From DMER01 sp003451645 (GTDB taxonomy: Bacteria > Pseudomonadota > Alphaproteobacteria > Micropepsales > Micropepsaceae), in contig DALYLR010000010.1 in assembly GCA_031976175.1 (NCBI GenBank), positions 30,661-94,660 on the forward strand: DNA of 64,000 bases, written 5' to 3'. Shown piece after piece: positions 45,467-54,702 of the stretch; the first letter of the stretch is position 1, and every line of letters begins with the position of its first letter. The translations under genes and the position numbers were made by a program. The notes beneath the pieces are model-generated. The model did no database searches, had not been told where the DNA came from, and saw nothing but the letters and a program-made list of their open reading frames with translations.

Positions 45467-46261
45467 CTATTTCAGTGGCTTGGCGCCGTGGGCTTGCGGA
45501 TTGCGGGCATAGATCTCAGCCAGGCCCCGGATCGTAATGTCCGGATCAGTGACGTCAAAGATACCCACTGTGTTCCTGAACAAATTGGCAAGCCCGCCTG
45601 TCGCGACCACTTTCATGGGCTTGCCATACTCCGAGCGGATCCTGGCTACCATTCCCTCAATCATGCTGACATAGCCCCAAAACACCCCCGACTGCATGGC
45701 GGGCACTGTGTCCCGGCCGATGACTTTGGCCGGGCGCTCTATCGCGATGCTCGGCAGTTTTGCTGCTGCCAAATGGAGAGCCTCCAGCGAGAGGTTCACG
45801 CCCGGCGCGATCACACCGCCTTCATAGTCGCCGTTCTCGGACACGACATTGAAGGTGGTCGCTGTGCCGAAATCGAGAATAATCAGCGGCCCCCCATACA
45901 GTTTATGCCCGGCTACCGCATCCGCCAAACGGTCCGCGCCAACGGCTTCGGGGCGCAAGGTCTTCACACCAATACCCAATTGGCAACCAGGCTCGCCGAC
46001 GACCAGAGGCTCAACCTTAAAGAATTTCCGGCAGAGAACTCGCAAATTGAACAGCGCCTGGGGCACCACGGTCGCTATGACCGCACCTGTTATCTCTGAC
46101 GCTTTGAGGTCGTGCAGGGTCAGCAGTTGTGTCAGCCAGACATAATATTCGTCCGAGGTGCGCGCATCCTTGGTGGAGGCCCGGAACTGCGCATCGATGT
46201 TGCCGTCCTTGAGAAAGGCAAAGACAATGTTCGTGTTACCTGCATCGATTGCGAGAAGCAT
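45467..46261 (-). CDS. coaX: Type III pantothenate kinase
   Basis: CoaX, 264 residues, phosphorylates pantothenate in the first step of coenzyme A synthesis. The ASKHA-fold phosphate motif is MLLAIDAGNTNIVFAF at 1-16, the DFGTATTFNVV segment supplies the second loop, and GGVIAPGVNLSLEAL the third. It needs a monovalent cation and is not inhibited by CoA, unlike CoaA. The ATG follows the birA TAA directly. Confidence 0.95.
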   Translation of the reverse strand: MLLAIDAGNTNIVFAFLKDGNIDAQFRASTKDARTSDEYYVWLTQLLTLHDLKASEITGAVIATVVPQALFNLRVLCRKFFKVEPLVVGEPGCQLGIGVKTLRPEAVGADRLADAVAGHKLYGGPLIILDFGTATTFNVVSENGDYEGGVIAPGVNLSLEALHLAAAKLPSIAIERPAKVIGRDTVPAMQSGVFWGYVSMIEGMVARIRSEYGKPMKVVATGGLANLFRNTVGIFDVTDPDITIRGLAEIYARNPQAHGAKPLK

Positions 46262-47026
46262 TTAGCGCTCCAGTGCTGCCCTGACATCAAAGAACACTTC
46301 GCCAGCGCTGATGGCATGCGTGGTTGCGTCCGGCGCGGTCAAGATCAATCGTCCTTGGTCATCCAGCCCAGTGAAAATGCCCAAGAGCGTGGTGTCGCCC
46401 AACTGAGCCACAATCGGATTGCCTACTCCGTCGGCGCGCGAGAGCCAGGCTTCACGGATGGGTCTAAACCCTTGCGATTGCCACAACCCATACCAATGTG
46501 CCCAAGCATGAGCCAATGTCGCTAAAGAATCATCCGCGTTGGCCCTTGCACCATACTCCGCGAGTGCAGCCGCCGGATAAGGCGTATTCTCCGGGGCGTG
46601 CTTCAAGTTCACACCAATGCCGACAGCGAGCCACCCCATGGCATCGCGCTCGCCGCCCTCCCCTTCGAGCAGGATCCCAGCGCATTTCTTGCCAGCGATG
46701 CGGATATCATTCGGCCATTTAAGGCCAACGCTCGCATCGGGACACAACGCGGCAGCCAGATCATAAACACTTAAGGCGGCAACAAAGGATAGCCGTCCAG
46801 CCTCCGCCGCAGAGACCCCTGGGCGGATCAATAGGGTGGTCAGAAGATTGCCCTCAAGGCTCGCCCAGCTGCGTCCGCGCCGTCCCCGTCCCGCCGTTTG
46901 CCGTTTGGCCAAGATCCAGACAGGCCCTAGCTCGCCCGCATGCGCCAATCTCTTGGCCTCTTCATTGGTGCTGTCGATCTCGTCGAACGTAATGAGACCA
47001 TAGCCCTGAGGCAGCCTGATGGTCAT
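46262..47026 (-). CDS. birA: Biotin--[acetyl-CoA-carboxylase] ligase
   Basis: BirA, 254 residues, activates biotin as biotinyl-5'-AMP and attaches it to carboxylase carrier proteins. The ATP/biotin loop GRGRRGRSW is near residue 50, and KWPNDI and GKKCAGILLE follow. There is no N-terminal winged helix, so it is a class I ligase that does not itself bind DNA. It overlaps nuoN by four bases (ATGA) and abuts coaX. Confidence 0.94.
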   Translation of the reverse strand: MTIRLPQGYGLITFDEIDSTNEEAKRLAHAGELGPVWILAKRQTAGRGRRGRSWASLEGNLLTTLLIRPGVSAAEAGRLSFVAALSVYDLAAALCPDASVGLKWPNDIRIAGKKCAGILLEGEGGERDAMGWLAVGIGVNLKHAPENTPYPAAALAEYGARANADDSLATLAHAWAHWYGLWQSQGFRPIREAWLSRADGVGNPIVAQLGDTTLLGIFTGLDDQGRLILTAPDATTHAISAGEVFFDVRAALER

Positions 47027-48474
47027 TTGACCAGACTGCTTGCGGCTACCCCCGCCGCGTTCAACAGCGGCGCCGGCCAGAAGATGAAAAAGGTGATGAA
47101 CAGGACTGACATGGCGAGCAGGACACCATTGCCCGGATAGGATGGCTCAGTGAAGCGCGGGGCCGGATCGTCAAAATAGATCACCCGCAAGATCTTGAGA
47201 TAATAAACCGCGCTCACAACGCTGGCGAGGAAGCCAACGACCGCCAGCCAATACAAACCCTGCTCCACGACCGGCAGGAACACATAGAACTTCGCCCAGA
47301 AGCCGGCAAAAGGCGGTATACCGATCATCGAAAACATCAGGACCAGCAAGGCCAAGGCCAAGCCGGGCTGCGTCGTGGACAGGCCGGAGAGGTCCGCGAT
47401 CTCTTCGACCTGACGCCCCTCGCGCCGCATCGCCAAAATGCAAATGAAGGCGCCAAGTGTCATCGCCACATAGATTGCAAGGTAGATCAGGACACCTTTG
47501 ACCCCCGCCTCGCCGCCCGCAACAAAGCCTAGAAGTGCAAAGCCCACATGCCCGATAGAGGAATACGCCATCAGACGCTTGATGTTTGACTGACCTATGG
47601 CGGCAAAGGCGCCCAAGGTCATCGAGGCCACTGAAAGAACGATGATGATTTGCTGCCACTGCGCGACGGCCGCCTCAAACGGGCCGAACAAGACCCGCAA
47701 GAACAGGCCCATGGCCGCCACTTTGGGCGCCGCAGCGAAGAACGCGGTGACCGGGGTTGGTGCGCCCTCATAGACGTCTGGCGTCCACATGTGGAAAGGA
47801 GCGGCGGAGATCTTGAATGCAAGCCCCGCGGCCAAAAACACCATGCCGATGACCAAACCGATCGACATGCCTTGCGTTTCGATCACGCCTTTCAGCACGT
47901 CAAAATTCAAAGTCCCCGACATGCCATAGATCAGGCTTATCCCGTAGAGCAGCATGCCTGACGACAGCGCGCCAAGAACGAAGTACTTCAAACCTGCTTC
48001 CGTCGAGCGCGTATTGTCGCGCGAGAATGCCGCCAGCACATAGAGCGCCAAGCTCTGCATCTCGAGCCCAACATACAGCACCATCAGATCATTGGCCGAG
48101 ACCATGATCAGCATGCCAAGTGCCGAAAGACCGATCAATACGGGGTACTCGAACCGGTTAAGCTTCTCGTGCTTCAGAAATTCAAGTGCCATGATCATGG
48201 CAACGGCCGACGCACCCAGAATGAGCAGCTTCAAGAACGAGGCAAAGGGGTCGATGACTACCGATCCCCCAAAGGCCAGCACGCGCGCATCGCTGGCGCC
48301 CAATACGACATAGTATGCGGCCACGCAAAGTACGAGCAGGGTCAACAGCGCTGTTGAGATCAAAGAGCGCTCGCCGCGGAATACGCCATAGAGCAGGACA
48401 AGCATGATCCCGCCGCCCAGCACCAGTTCGGGCATGATCGCGGGCAAATAGCCCAAAAGCGTTTGATAGGTCAT
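47023..48474 (-). CDS. nuoN: NADH-quinone oxidoreductase subunit N
   Basis: NuoN, 483 residues, one of three antiporter-like proton-pumping subunits in the membrane arm of complex I. About fourteen helices are visible. Typical blocks are VGLEMQSLALYVLAAF with the conserved Glu, the KISAAPFHMWTPDVYEGAPTPVTAF segment with a conserved Lys, and LMAYSSIGHVGFALLG. Its start overlaps nuoM and its end overlaps birA, both by four bases. Confidence 0.96.
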   Translation of the reverse strand: MTYQTLLGYLPAIMPELVLGGGIMLVLLYGVFRGERSLISTALLTLLVLCVAAYYVVLGASDARVLAFGGSVVIDPFASFLKLLILGASAVAMIMALEFLKHEKLNRFEYPVLIGLSALGMLIMVSANDLMVLYVGLEMQSLALYVLAAFSRDNTRSTEAGLKYFVLGALSSGMLLYGISLIYGMSGTLNFDVLKGVIETQGMSIGLVIGMVFLAAGLAFKISAAPFHMWTPDVYEGAPTPVTAFFAAAPKVAAMGLFLRVLFGPFEAAVAQWQQIIIVLSVASMTLGAFAAIGQSNIKRLMAYSSIGHVGFALLGFVAGGEAGVKGVLIYLAIYVAMTLGAFICILAMRREGRQVEEIADLSGLSTTQPGLALALLVLMFSMIGIPPFAGFWAKFYVFLPVVEQGLYWLAVVGFLASVVSAVYYLKILRVIYFDDPAPRFTEPSYPGNGVLLAMSVLFITFFIFWPAPLLNAAGVAASSLVK

Positions 48475-50153
48475 GGCGTGGGCTGCGGCGCTGGAGTTGC
48501 GGGCGGAATCTCTGGGGCAGGGGCAGGCACAGGCGCGGTTGCAGGTGCCTCCGGCTCCGAGTGGTCACTCGCGCCATGATCATCCGCACCGTGACCATCT
48601 TTGCCCTGAGGTTTGGCAGATGCCGGTGCTATCGTCAGCGGCGCACCGGCCCTGATTGTGGGCGGGCTCGCATGCTCGGCCTGAATATTGGCTTTGTGAT
48701 CCGCCAGAACCTGCTCCACTGACACCGTAGTTAGATCAAAGATGGGCTTGGGGTAAACGCCAAAGCCGAGTGTGGCGAGGATCAACGGCGCGAGGATTGA
48801 AATCTCCCGCGCATTCATGTCCGGGATTGCGGCAAGGGCGGGCTTGTCGAGCTCCCCGAAAATCACGCGCGCATAGAGCCACAAGGCATAAGCAGCGCTC
48901 AAAATCACCCCGAGTGTCGCGATGATGGCAAAGGTCGTGCTCGCCTGAAACGCGCCCATCAGCGAGAGGAACTCGCCAACAAATCCCGAAGTCCCCGGCA
49001 GACCTACATTGCCCATGGTGAAAATCATGAACACCGCCGCAAAAATGGGCATGCGATTGGCAAGCCCGCCATAGGCCTTGATCTCACGTGTGTGCATCCG
49101 GTCATAGACGACGCCGACGCACAAGAAGAGGGCTGCTGAGATGAAGCCGTGGCTGATCATTTGCATGACAGCGCCGTCAACGCCTTGCCTGTTCAAGGAG
49201 AACAAGCCCAGCGTCACGAACCCCATATGCGCAACGGAGGAATAGGCGATCAGCTTCTTTACGTCCTCCTGCATGAGGGCGACCAGCGATGTGTAGACAA
49301 TCGCAATCACCGACAGCGCGAACATGAGTGGCGCGAAATCGATGGACGCATCGGGGAACATCGGCAGAGAAAACCGCACAAAGCCATAACCACCGAGCTT
49401 CAAAAGGATGCCGGCCAGGATGACCGAGCCTGCAGTCGGCGCCTCGACGTGAGCGTCCGGCAACCATGTGTGCACCGGCCACATAGGTAGCTTCACGGCA
49501 AAGGAGGCAAAGAAGGCCAGCCACAGCCAGGTCTGCATCTCCGGCGGGAAATCATGCTTCAACAAGGCAACAATGTCGGTCGTGCCTGCCTGCAGATACA
49601 TGGCCATCAAGGCCACCAGCATGAGCAGAGACCCCAGAAGCGTGTAGAGGAAGAACTTGAACGCCGCATAGACCCGGCGCGGTCCACCCCAAATCCCAAT
49701 GATCAAGAACATTGGGATCAAGCCGCCCTCAAAGAACAGGTAGAAGAGGACCAGATCGAGAGCCGCAAAGACCCCAATGACGAGGGTCTCCAGGACCAGG
49801 AAAGCGATCATGTACTCGCCGACCCGCTCCTCAATGGACTCCCAACTGGCCAGAATGCAGAGCGGCAGGAGGAACGTTGTCAAAAGGATGAAGGGCAGCG
49901 AAATGCCGTCCACGCCCACCCGGTAAAGGATGGTCTCGGCCAGCCAAGGGGCCGTCTCTACAAACTGAAAGCCAGCCTTGGCCGGATCAAACATCCACCA
50001 CAGCACGAGGGAGATGGCAAAGTTCACCAGCGTCGTCCAGAGCGCGATCCAGCGTGCATTAGAGGCCGCATGCGGCCCGCTGAGCAGCGCGATAAGAGCA
50101 GCTCCCGCGAGTGGCAAGAAAATCAGTGTTGAGAGGATGGGCCAACCGTCCAT
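48471..50153 (-). CDS. nuoM: NADH-quinone oxidoreductase subunit M
   Basis: NuoM, 560 residues, a second antiporter-like subunit. Conserved blocks are the FFEGGLIPMFLIIGIWGG segment with the key Glu, LPMWPVHTWLPDAHVEAPTAGSVILAG and KKLIAYSSVAHMGFVTLG. After the last helix there is a soluble C-terminal tail of about 60 residues rich in Ala, Pro, His and Asp (about 500-560), not found in E. coli NuoM. The tail is low-complexity and its role is unknown. Confidence 0.95.
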   Translation of the reverse strand: MDGWPILSTLIFLPLAGAALIALLSGPHAASNARWIALWTTLVNFAISLVLWWMFDPAKAGFQFVETAPWLAETILYRVGVDGISLPFILLTTFLLPLCILASWESIEERVGEYMIAFLVLETLVIGVFAALDLVLFYLFFEGGLIPMFLIIGIWGGPRRVYAAFKFFLYTLLGSLLMLVALMAMYLQAGTTDIVALLKHDFPPEMQTWLWLAFFASFAVKLPMWPVHTWLPDAHVEAPTAGSVILAGILLKLGGYGFVRFSLPMFPDASIDFAPLMFALSVIAIVYTSLVALMQEDVKKLIAYSSVAHMGFVTLGLFSLNRQGVDGAVMQMISHGFISAALFLCVGVVYDRMHTREIKAYGGLANRMPIFAAVFMIFTMGNVGLPGTSGFVGEFLSLMGAFQASTTFAIIATLGVILSAAYALWLYARVIFGELDKPALAAIPDMNAREISILAPLILATLGFGVYPKPIFDLTTVSVEQVLADHKANIQAEHASPPTIRAGAPLTIAPASAKPQGKDGHGADDHGASDHSEPEAPATAPVPAPAPEIPPATPAPQPTP

Positions 50154-50156
50154 GGC

Positions 50157-52100
50157 TTACGGCGCCCCCGGCGAAACTGTGAGAAGGTAGCTAATTGCCA
50201 CCGTGACGCCGATCAGCATGACGAAAGCGTACCAATAGACGTAACCGCTCTGTAGACGGACAGCCTGCGCAGTCGTGTCGAGCACGCGCGCTGCGATCCC
50301 ATTGGGACCAAACCCGTCGATCAGCCAGCCGTCACCACCCTTCCAGAACAAGCGGCCAAGCCATTTTGCCGGACGCACAAAGATCGCGTCATAAAGTTCG
50401 TCAAAGTACCACTTGTTATAGAGGAACTGATAGAGCGGGCCCTGGCGAGCGGCCATACGCGCGGACAGTGCTGGATTGACGATGTAGAAGTAATAGGCAA
50501 AGCCCAACCCTATCACCATGGCAACGAGCGGCGCATATTTGACCCACTTGGGCACTTCGTGGATTTCATCGAGAAGCGCCTTATGCGCATCCGAGACAAA
50601 AATCGCGCCGCGCCAAAAGTCTGCCCGGTGATGGCCGATGAAGTACTCGGCAAAAACCACGCCTGCTGCAACCGCGCCGATGGCCAACAGAACAAGCGGC
50701 CCTACCATGACCCACGGACTCTCATGCGCCTCGTCCAGAACGTGGGGATCGCCGCGTCTGGGCCCATGAAAGGTCATGAATGCCAAGCGCCAGGAGTAAA
50801 ACGATGTCATCGCGGCGGCGGCCACGCTCAAGACAAAGGCATAGGTGCCAACCTGGCTTTGTGCGGCATAGGCGCTTTCGATAATTGCATCCTTGGAAAA
50901 ATAGCCGGATAGGCCTGGGAAACCTGTCAGCGCCAAGGTCCCGATCAACATCAGGCCCCAGGTCAGAGGCACCTTGCGCCAGATGGCGCCCATCTGGCGC
51001 ATGTCTTGTTCGTGATGCAGCGCATGAATGACTGAACCCGCGCCCAGGAACAGCAGCGCCTTGAAGAAGGCGTGGGTGAAGAGGTGGAACATCGCGGCCT
51101 CATAGGCCGACACGCCGGCAGCAAAGAACATGTAACCCAATTGGGAGCAGGTCGAATAGGCAATCACGCGCTTGATGTCGTTCTGGAACAACCCGACCGT
51201 TGCCGCAAAAAAGGCTGTGGTGGCGCCGACGATGGTAACGACTGCAAGGGCATCCGGCGCATACTCAAACATAGGCGAGCAGCGGCAAACGAGGAAAACT
51301 CCAGCCGTCACCATGGTGGCCGCGTGGATCAAGGCAGAAACAGGGGTCGGCCCTTCCATCGCATCGGGAAGCCAGGTGTGCAGGAGGAACTGCGCAGACT
51401 TGCCACACGCGCCCATGAACAGCAGCAGGCAAATGGTCGTTAGCGCGTTAAGCTCGAACCCTGCGAAGGTGAAGACCGCGCCTGATTTGGCCTGCGCCGC
51501 GTCAAAGACTGTTTTGAATTCCAGCGACCCAAACAAGAAGAACACGCCAAAAATGCCGAGCGCGAAGCCGAAATCGCCGACCCTGTTGACGATGAAGGCT
51601 TTCATCGCGGCGGCGTTGGCGCTGGGCTTCTTGAACCAGAATCCGATCAAGAGGTAGGAGGCGAGCCCCACCCCTTCCCAGCCAAAAAACATCTGCACGA
51701 AATTGTCCGACGTCACCAGCATCAGCATCGCGAAGGTGAACAGCGACAAATAGGCGAAGAAGCGCGGGCGGGCTTCATCTTCGTGCATGTAGCCAATCGA
51801 ATAGATGTGAACGAGCGACGACACGCCATTCACAACGACCAGCATGACGGCCGTGAGTGTGTCGATGCGCAGGCTCCAATCCACCACCATGTCGCCGGAG
51901 GTGATGAAATTGGCGATGACAACCGTCTTGGCGTTGCCCAAGATCGCCACATCATAGAACGCAAAGGCCGACAACACCGCCGCAATGCAAAGAAGCAAGG
52001 TCGCCGTGATCTCCGCCCCATGCTCGCCCAAAGCACGGCCGAACAGGCCCGCAATCAGCGCGCCCGCAAGCGGCAGGAAGACGATCAATTCATAGAGCAT
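50157..52100 (-). CDS. nuoL: NADH-quinone oxidoreductase subunit L
   Basis: NuoL, 647 residues, the distal antiporter-like subunit with the long lateral helix along the membrane arm. Typical blocks are FFGWEGVGLASYLLIGFW, SAQFLLHTWLPDAMEGPTPVSALIHAATMVTAG and KRVIAYSTCSQLGYMF. A C-terminal amphipathic stretch and last helix near 625-645 match the family. It is 36 bases after nuoK. Confidence 0.96.
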   Translation of the reverse strand: MLYELIVFLPLAGALIAGLFGRALGEHGAEITATLLLCIAAVLSAFAFYDVAILGNAKTVVIANFITSGDMVVDWSLRIDTLTAVMLVVVNGVSSLVHIYSIGYMHEDEARPRFFAYLSLFTFAMLMLVTSDNFVQMFFGWEGVGLASYLLIGFWFKKPSANAAAMKAFIVNRVGDFGFALGIFGVFFLFGSLEFKTVFDAAQAKSGAVFTFAGFELNALTTICLLLFMGACGKSAQFLLHTWLPDAMEGPTPVSALIHAATMVTAGVFLVCRCSPMFEYAPDALAVVTIVGATTAFFAATVGLFQNDIKRVIAYSTCSQLGYMFFAAGVSAYEAAMFHLFTHAFFKALLFLGAGSVIHALHHEQDMRQMGAIWRKVPLTWGLMLIGTLALTGFPGLSGYFSKDAIIESAYAAQSQVGTYAFVLSVAAAAMTSFYSWRLAFMTFHGPRRGDPHVLDEAHESPWVMVGPLVLLAIGAVAAGVVFAEYFIGHHRADFWRGAIFVSDAHKALLDEIHEVPKWVKYAPLVAMVIGLGFAYYFYIVNPALSARMAARQGPLYQFLYNKWYFDELYDAIFVRPAKWLGRLFWKGGDGWLIDGFGPNGIAARVLDTTAQAVRLQSGYVYWYAFVMLIGVTVAISYLLTVSPGAP

Positions 52101-52136
52101 TGGCCAGTACTCTTTCCGGGCGCATGGTGGACAGGG

Positions 52137-52445
52137 CTAGCCTTTCATCATGTTGATATCTTCAACCGCGATGGACCCACGGTTGCGGAAATAGACCACC
52201 AGAATGGCCAAGCCGATCGCCGCCTCTGCGGCGGCAACGGTCAGAATGAACAGCGCGAACACTTGGCCTGCCAGATCGCCCATAAAAGAGGAGAACGCGA
52301 CCAGATTGATGTTCACGGCAAGCAGGATCAGCTCGATGGACATCAAGATAATGATGACATTCTTGCGGTTCAAAAAGATGCCGAACACGCCGATCGTAAA
52401 GACGATCGCGGCAACGGTCAGATAATGGCCCAGCCCGATGATCAT
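52137..52445 (-). CDS. nuoK: NADH-quinone oxidoreductase subunit K
   Basis: NuoK, 102 residues with three helices. The conserved membrane Glu residues lie in VIIILMSIELILLAVNINLVAF and in AAAEAAIGLAILV. The family length and the place between nuoJ and nuoL fit. It starts 3 bases after nuoJ. Confidence 0.96.
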   Translation of the reverse strand: MIIGLGHYLTVAAIVFTIGVFGIFLNRKNVIIILMSIELILLAVNINLVAFSSFMGDLAGQVFALFILTVAAAEAAIGLAILVVYFRNRGSIAVEDINMMKG

Positions 52446-52448
52446 GGC

Positions 52449-53054
52449 TTAGATCCCCGCCCCGGGCTTGATGTCCACATTCTCGACCGCTTGTGCCCGC
52501 GTGCGCCCAACCTGGGCGGCCACATTCTGACGGCGCACACCGGTGCGTTCGCGCAAGGTCAGCACAATGGCACCAATCATGGCGATGAGCAGGATCATGC
52601 CCGCCGCCTGAAACACAAAGATGTACTGGGTGTAGATGACCTCGCCCAGGGCTTGCGTATTGGACACGCCTTCGCGAACTGGGCTGGCGCGCGGCGCGCT
52701 GCTTGCGGGCGCGACCATCATCCCGCCGAGGAACAGCACCAGTTCGATCAACAGGACGCCACCAATGAGGCCGCCGATGGGGGCGTAGTTCAAGAAGCCC
52801 TCGCGCAACTCGGTGAAATCGATGTCGAGCATCATCACCACAAACAGGAAGAGGACCGCGACCGCGCCGACATACACGATCACGAGCGTCATGGCCAAAA
52901 ACTCGGCCCCCAGAAGGACAAAGAGCCCAGCGGCATTAAAAAAGGCCAGAATCAGGAACAAGACCGAATGGACCGGATTGCGCGCGGCAATGACCATCAC
53001 TGCCGCAACGGTCAGCACGGCCGCAAACAGATAAAAGGCCAAGGCCATTAGCAT
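52449..53054 (-). CDS. nuoJ: NADH-quinone oxidoreductase subunit J
   Basis: NuoJ, about 201 residues, five helices. Typical blocks are NPVHSVLFLILAFFNAAGLFVLLGAEF and VYVGAVAVLFLFVVMMLDIDF. The start is uncertain: GTG 53081 and ATG 53054 or 53048 are all possible, and ATG 53054 is preferred because the family begins shortly before ALAFYLFA. The C-terminal 35 residues are polar and variable. A 108-base gap separates it from nuoI, with no evident gene. Confidence 0.93.
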   Translation of the reverse strand: MLMALAFYLFAAVLTVAAVMVIAARNPVHSVLFLILAFFNAAGLFVLLGAEFLAMTLVIVYVGAVAVLFLFVVMMLDIDFTELREGFLNYAPIGGLIGGVLLIELVLFLGGMMVAPASSAPRASPVREGVSNTQALGEVIYTQYIFVFQAAGMILLIAMIGAIVLTLRERTGVRRQNVAAQVGRTRAQAVENVDIKPGAGI

Positions 53055-53162
53055 CGCAGGCTCAATCCCAGTGGAAAGCACCTAAGGCAGGCCTGCCCAG
53101 GCGCGGCACCAACACAGTCGTATGCGAACACGACTCGCGGGGCGCCAAAGAATGGAAGTCTC

Positions 53163-53642
53163 TTAGCGGTACGGAGCGTCCAACTCCAGATTTTTTGCGA
53201 TTTCCCTTTCCCAGCGGTCACCATTCGCCAACAACTTTTCCTTGTTGTAGAGCAACTCCTCGCGGGTCTCGGTGGCAAATTCGAAATTGGGTCCCTCGAC
53301 AATGGCATCGACCGGGCATGCTTCCTGGCAAAAGCCGCAATAAATGCACTTCACCATGTCAATGTCATAGCGCGTGGTCCGGCGCGATCCGTCTTCACGC
53401 GGCTCCGCCTCGATGGTAATCGCCTGGGCGGGACAAATTGCCTCACACAGCTTGCACGCGATGCAGCGCTCCTCGCCATTGGCATAGCGGCGCAACGCAT
53501 GCTCTCCGCGGAAGCGCGGGCTTAATGGTCCCTTCTCAAAGGGATAGTTCACCGTGTGCTTGGCCTTGAACAGATAACGGCTTGCCAAGAAAAATCCGGA
53601 CAAAATGTCGATCAGGAAAAAGCCGCGCAGCCATTGGATCAT
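53163..53642 (-). CDS. nuoI: NADH-quinone oxidoreductase subunit I
   Basis: NuoI, 159 residues, carries clusters N6a and N6b between the hydrophilic arm and the quinone site. Two ferredoxin motifs are seen, CIACKLCEAICPAQAI (about 58-73) and CIYCGFCQEACPVDAI (about 97-112). The N-terminal segment with FEKGPLSPRFRGEHALRRY is typical. It starts 6 bases after nuoH. Confidence 0.96.
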   Translation of the reverse strand: MIQWLRGFFLIDILSGFFLASRYLFKAKHTVNYPFEKGPLSPRFRGEHALRRYANGEERCIACKLCEAICPAQAITIEAEPREDGSRRTTRYDIDMVKCIYCGFCQEACPVDAIVEGPNFEFATETREELLYNKEKLLANGDRWEREIAKNLELDAPYR

Positions 53643-53648
53643 GTCACA

Positions 53649-54686
53649 CTATCCGGCAGCAGGTTGTTGGGTCGCCAGCATGTAGGCGGCGGTCAAGACC
53701 ACCCACACCAGCGAGAAGGGCAGAAACAGCTTCCAGCCGATCCGCATCAGCTGATCATAGCGGTACCTGGGCACAAAGGCCTTGGTCATCGCAAACAAGA
53801 AGAATACCGCCCACAGCTTGATGAAGAACCAGAAGAAACCATGGACCCAATTGAAAGGTGCGATGTCCAATGGCGGCAGCCATCCACCCAGGAACAGGAT
53901 GGTCACCATCGCGCACATCAACATGATGTTGAGGTATTCGCCCACCATGAACAGCAGGTACCAGGTTGAGGAATACTCCACCTGATAGCCCGCCACGAGT
54001 TCGGACTCCGCTTCCGGCAGGTCAAAGGGCGGCCGGTTGGTCTCAGCCAAAGCTGAGATGAAAAAGACCACTGCCATGGGAAACAGGTGGCTCACCAGGA
54101 ACCAGCCTTGCGCTTGCGCCTCGACGATCTTGCTGAGGTTCAAGGTGCCGGCCGTCAGCAGGACCGTGATCAGCACGAACCCGATCGACACCTCGTAGGA
54201 GACCATTTGTGCGGCCGAGCGCAGCGACCCCAGAAACGGGTATTTCGAATTCGACGCCCATCCACCCATAATGATGCCATAGACGCCCAGGGAAGAGATC
54301 GCGAACAAATAAAGAATGCCGACATTGATGTCGGAAACAACCCAGCCCTCCGCAACCGGGATCACGGCCCAGGCAATCGCCGCGAGCACAAACGAGATCA
54401 GCGGCGCAAGTGCGAAGATCACCTTGTTGGCCCCTGCCGGGATGATCACTTCCTTCGCCACGAATTTGATGAAATCCGCAAAGGACTGCAGCAGACCAAA
54501 GGGTCCCACCACATTGGGGCCTTTGCGCAAAGCAACGGATGCCCAGACTTTGCGGTCCAGCAATAGAATGAATGCGCAGGTCAGCAGCAACCCGACGACG
54601 AGCGCCAGGATCATGGCCGCGGTGCCAATGGTCCACGACACCTCATAAGGCAGGCCCAGCCAGGAGAAAAAATCGATGAGGATCAT
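53649..54686 (-). CDS. nuoH: NADH-quinone oxidoreductase subunit H
   Basis: NuoH, 345 residues, the membrane subunit that forms the quinone chamber with NuoB and NuoD. About eight helices are visible. Conserved blocks are LLDRKVWASVALRKGPNVVGPFGLLQ, GGWASNSKYPFLGSLRSAAQMVSYE and AETNRPPFDLPEAESELVAGYQVEYSS. It follows nuoG by 16 bases. Confidence 0.96.
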   Translation of the reverse strand: MILIDFFSWLGLPYEVSWTIGTAAMILALVVGLLLTCAFILLLDRKVWASVALRKGPNVVGPFGLLQSFADFIKFVAKEVIIPAGANKVIFALAPLISFVLAAIAWAVIPVAEGWVVSDINVGILYLFAISSLGVYGIIMGGWASNSKYPFLGSLRSAAQMVSYEVSIGFVLITVLLTAGTLNLSKIVEAQAQGWFLVSHLFPMAVVFFISALAETNRPPFDLPEAESELVAGYQVEYSSTWYLLFMVGEYLNIMLMCAMVTILFLGGWLPPLDIAPFNWVHGFFWFFIKLWAVFFLFAMTKAFVPRYRYDQLMRIGWKLFLPFSLVWVVLTAAYMLATQQPAAG

Positions 54687-54702
54687 GATGTCGCTGGGCT
54701 CC

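Noticed and set aside
51783..53051. Plus-strand open frame of 422 codons opposite nuoL, nuoK and nuoJ
   Set aside because: It crosses three real genes and their gaps, is full of His/Asp/Arg/Gln, and shows no domain.
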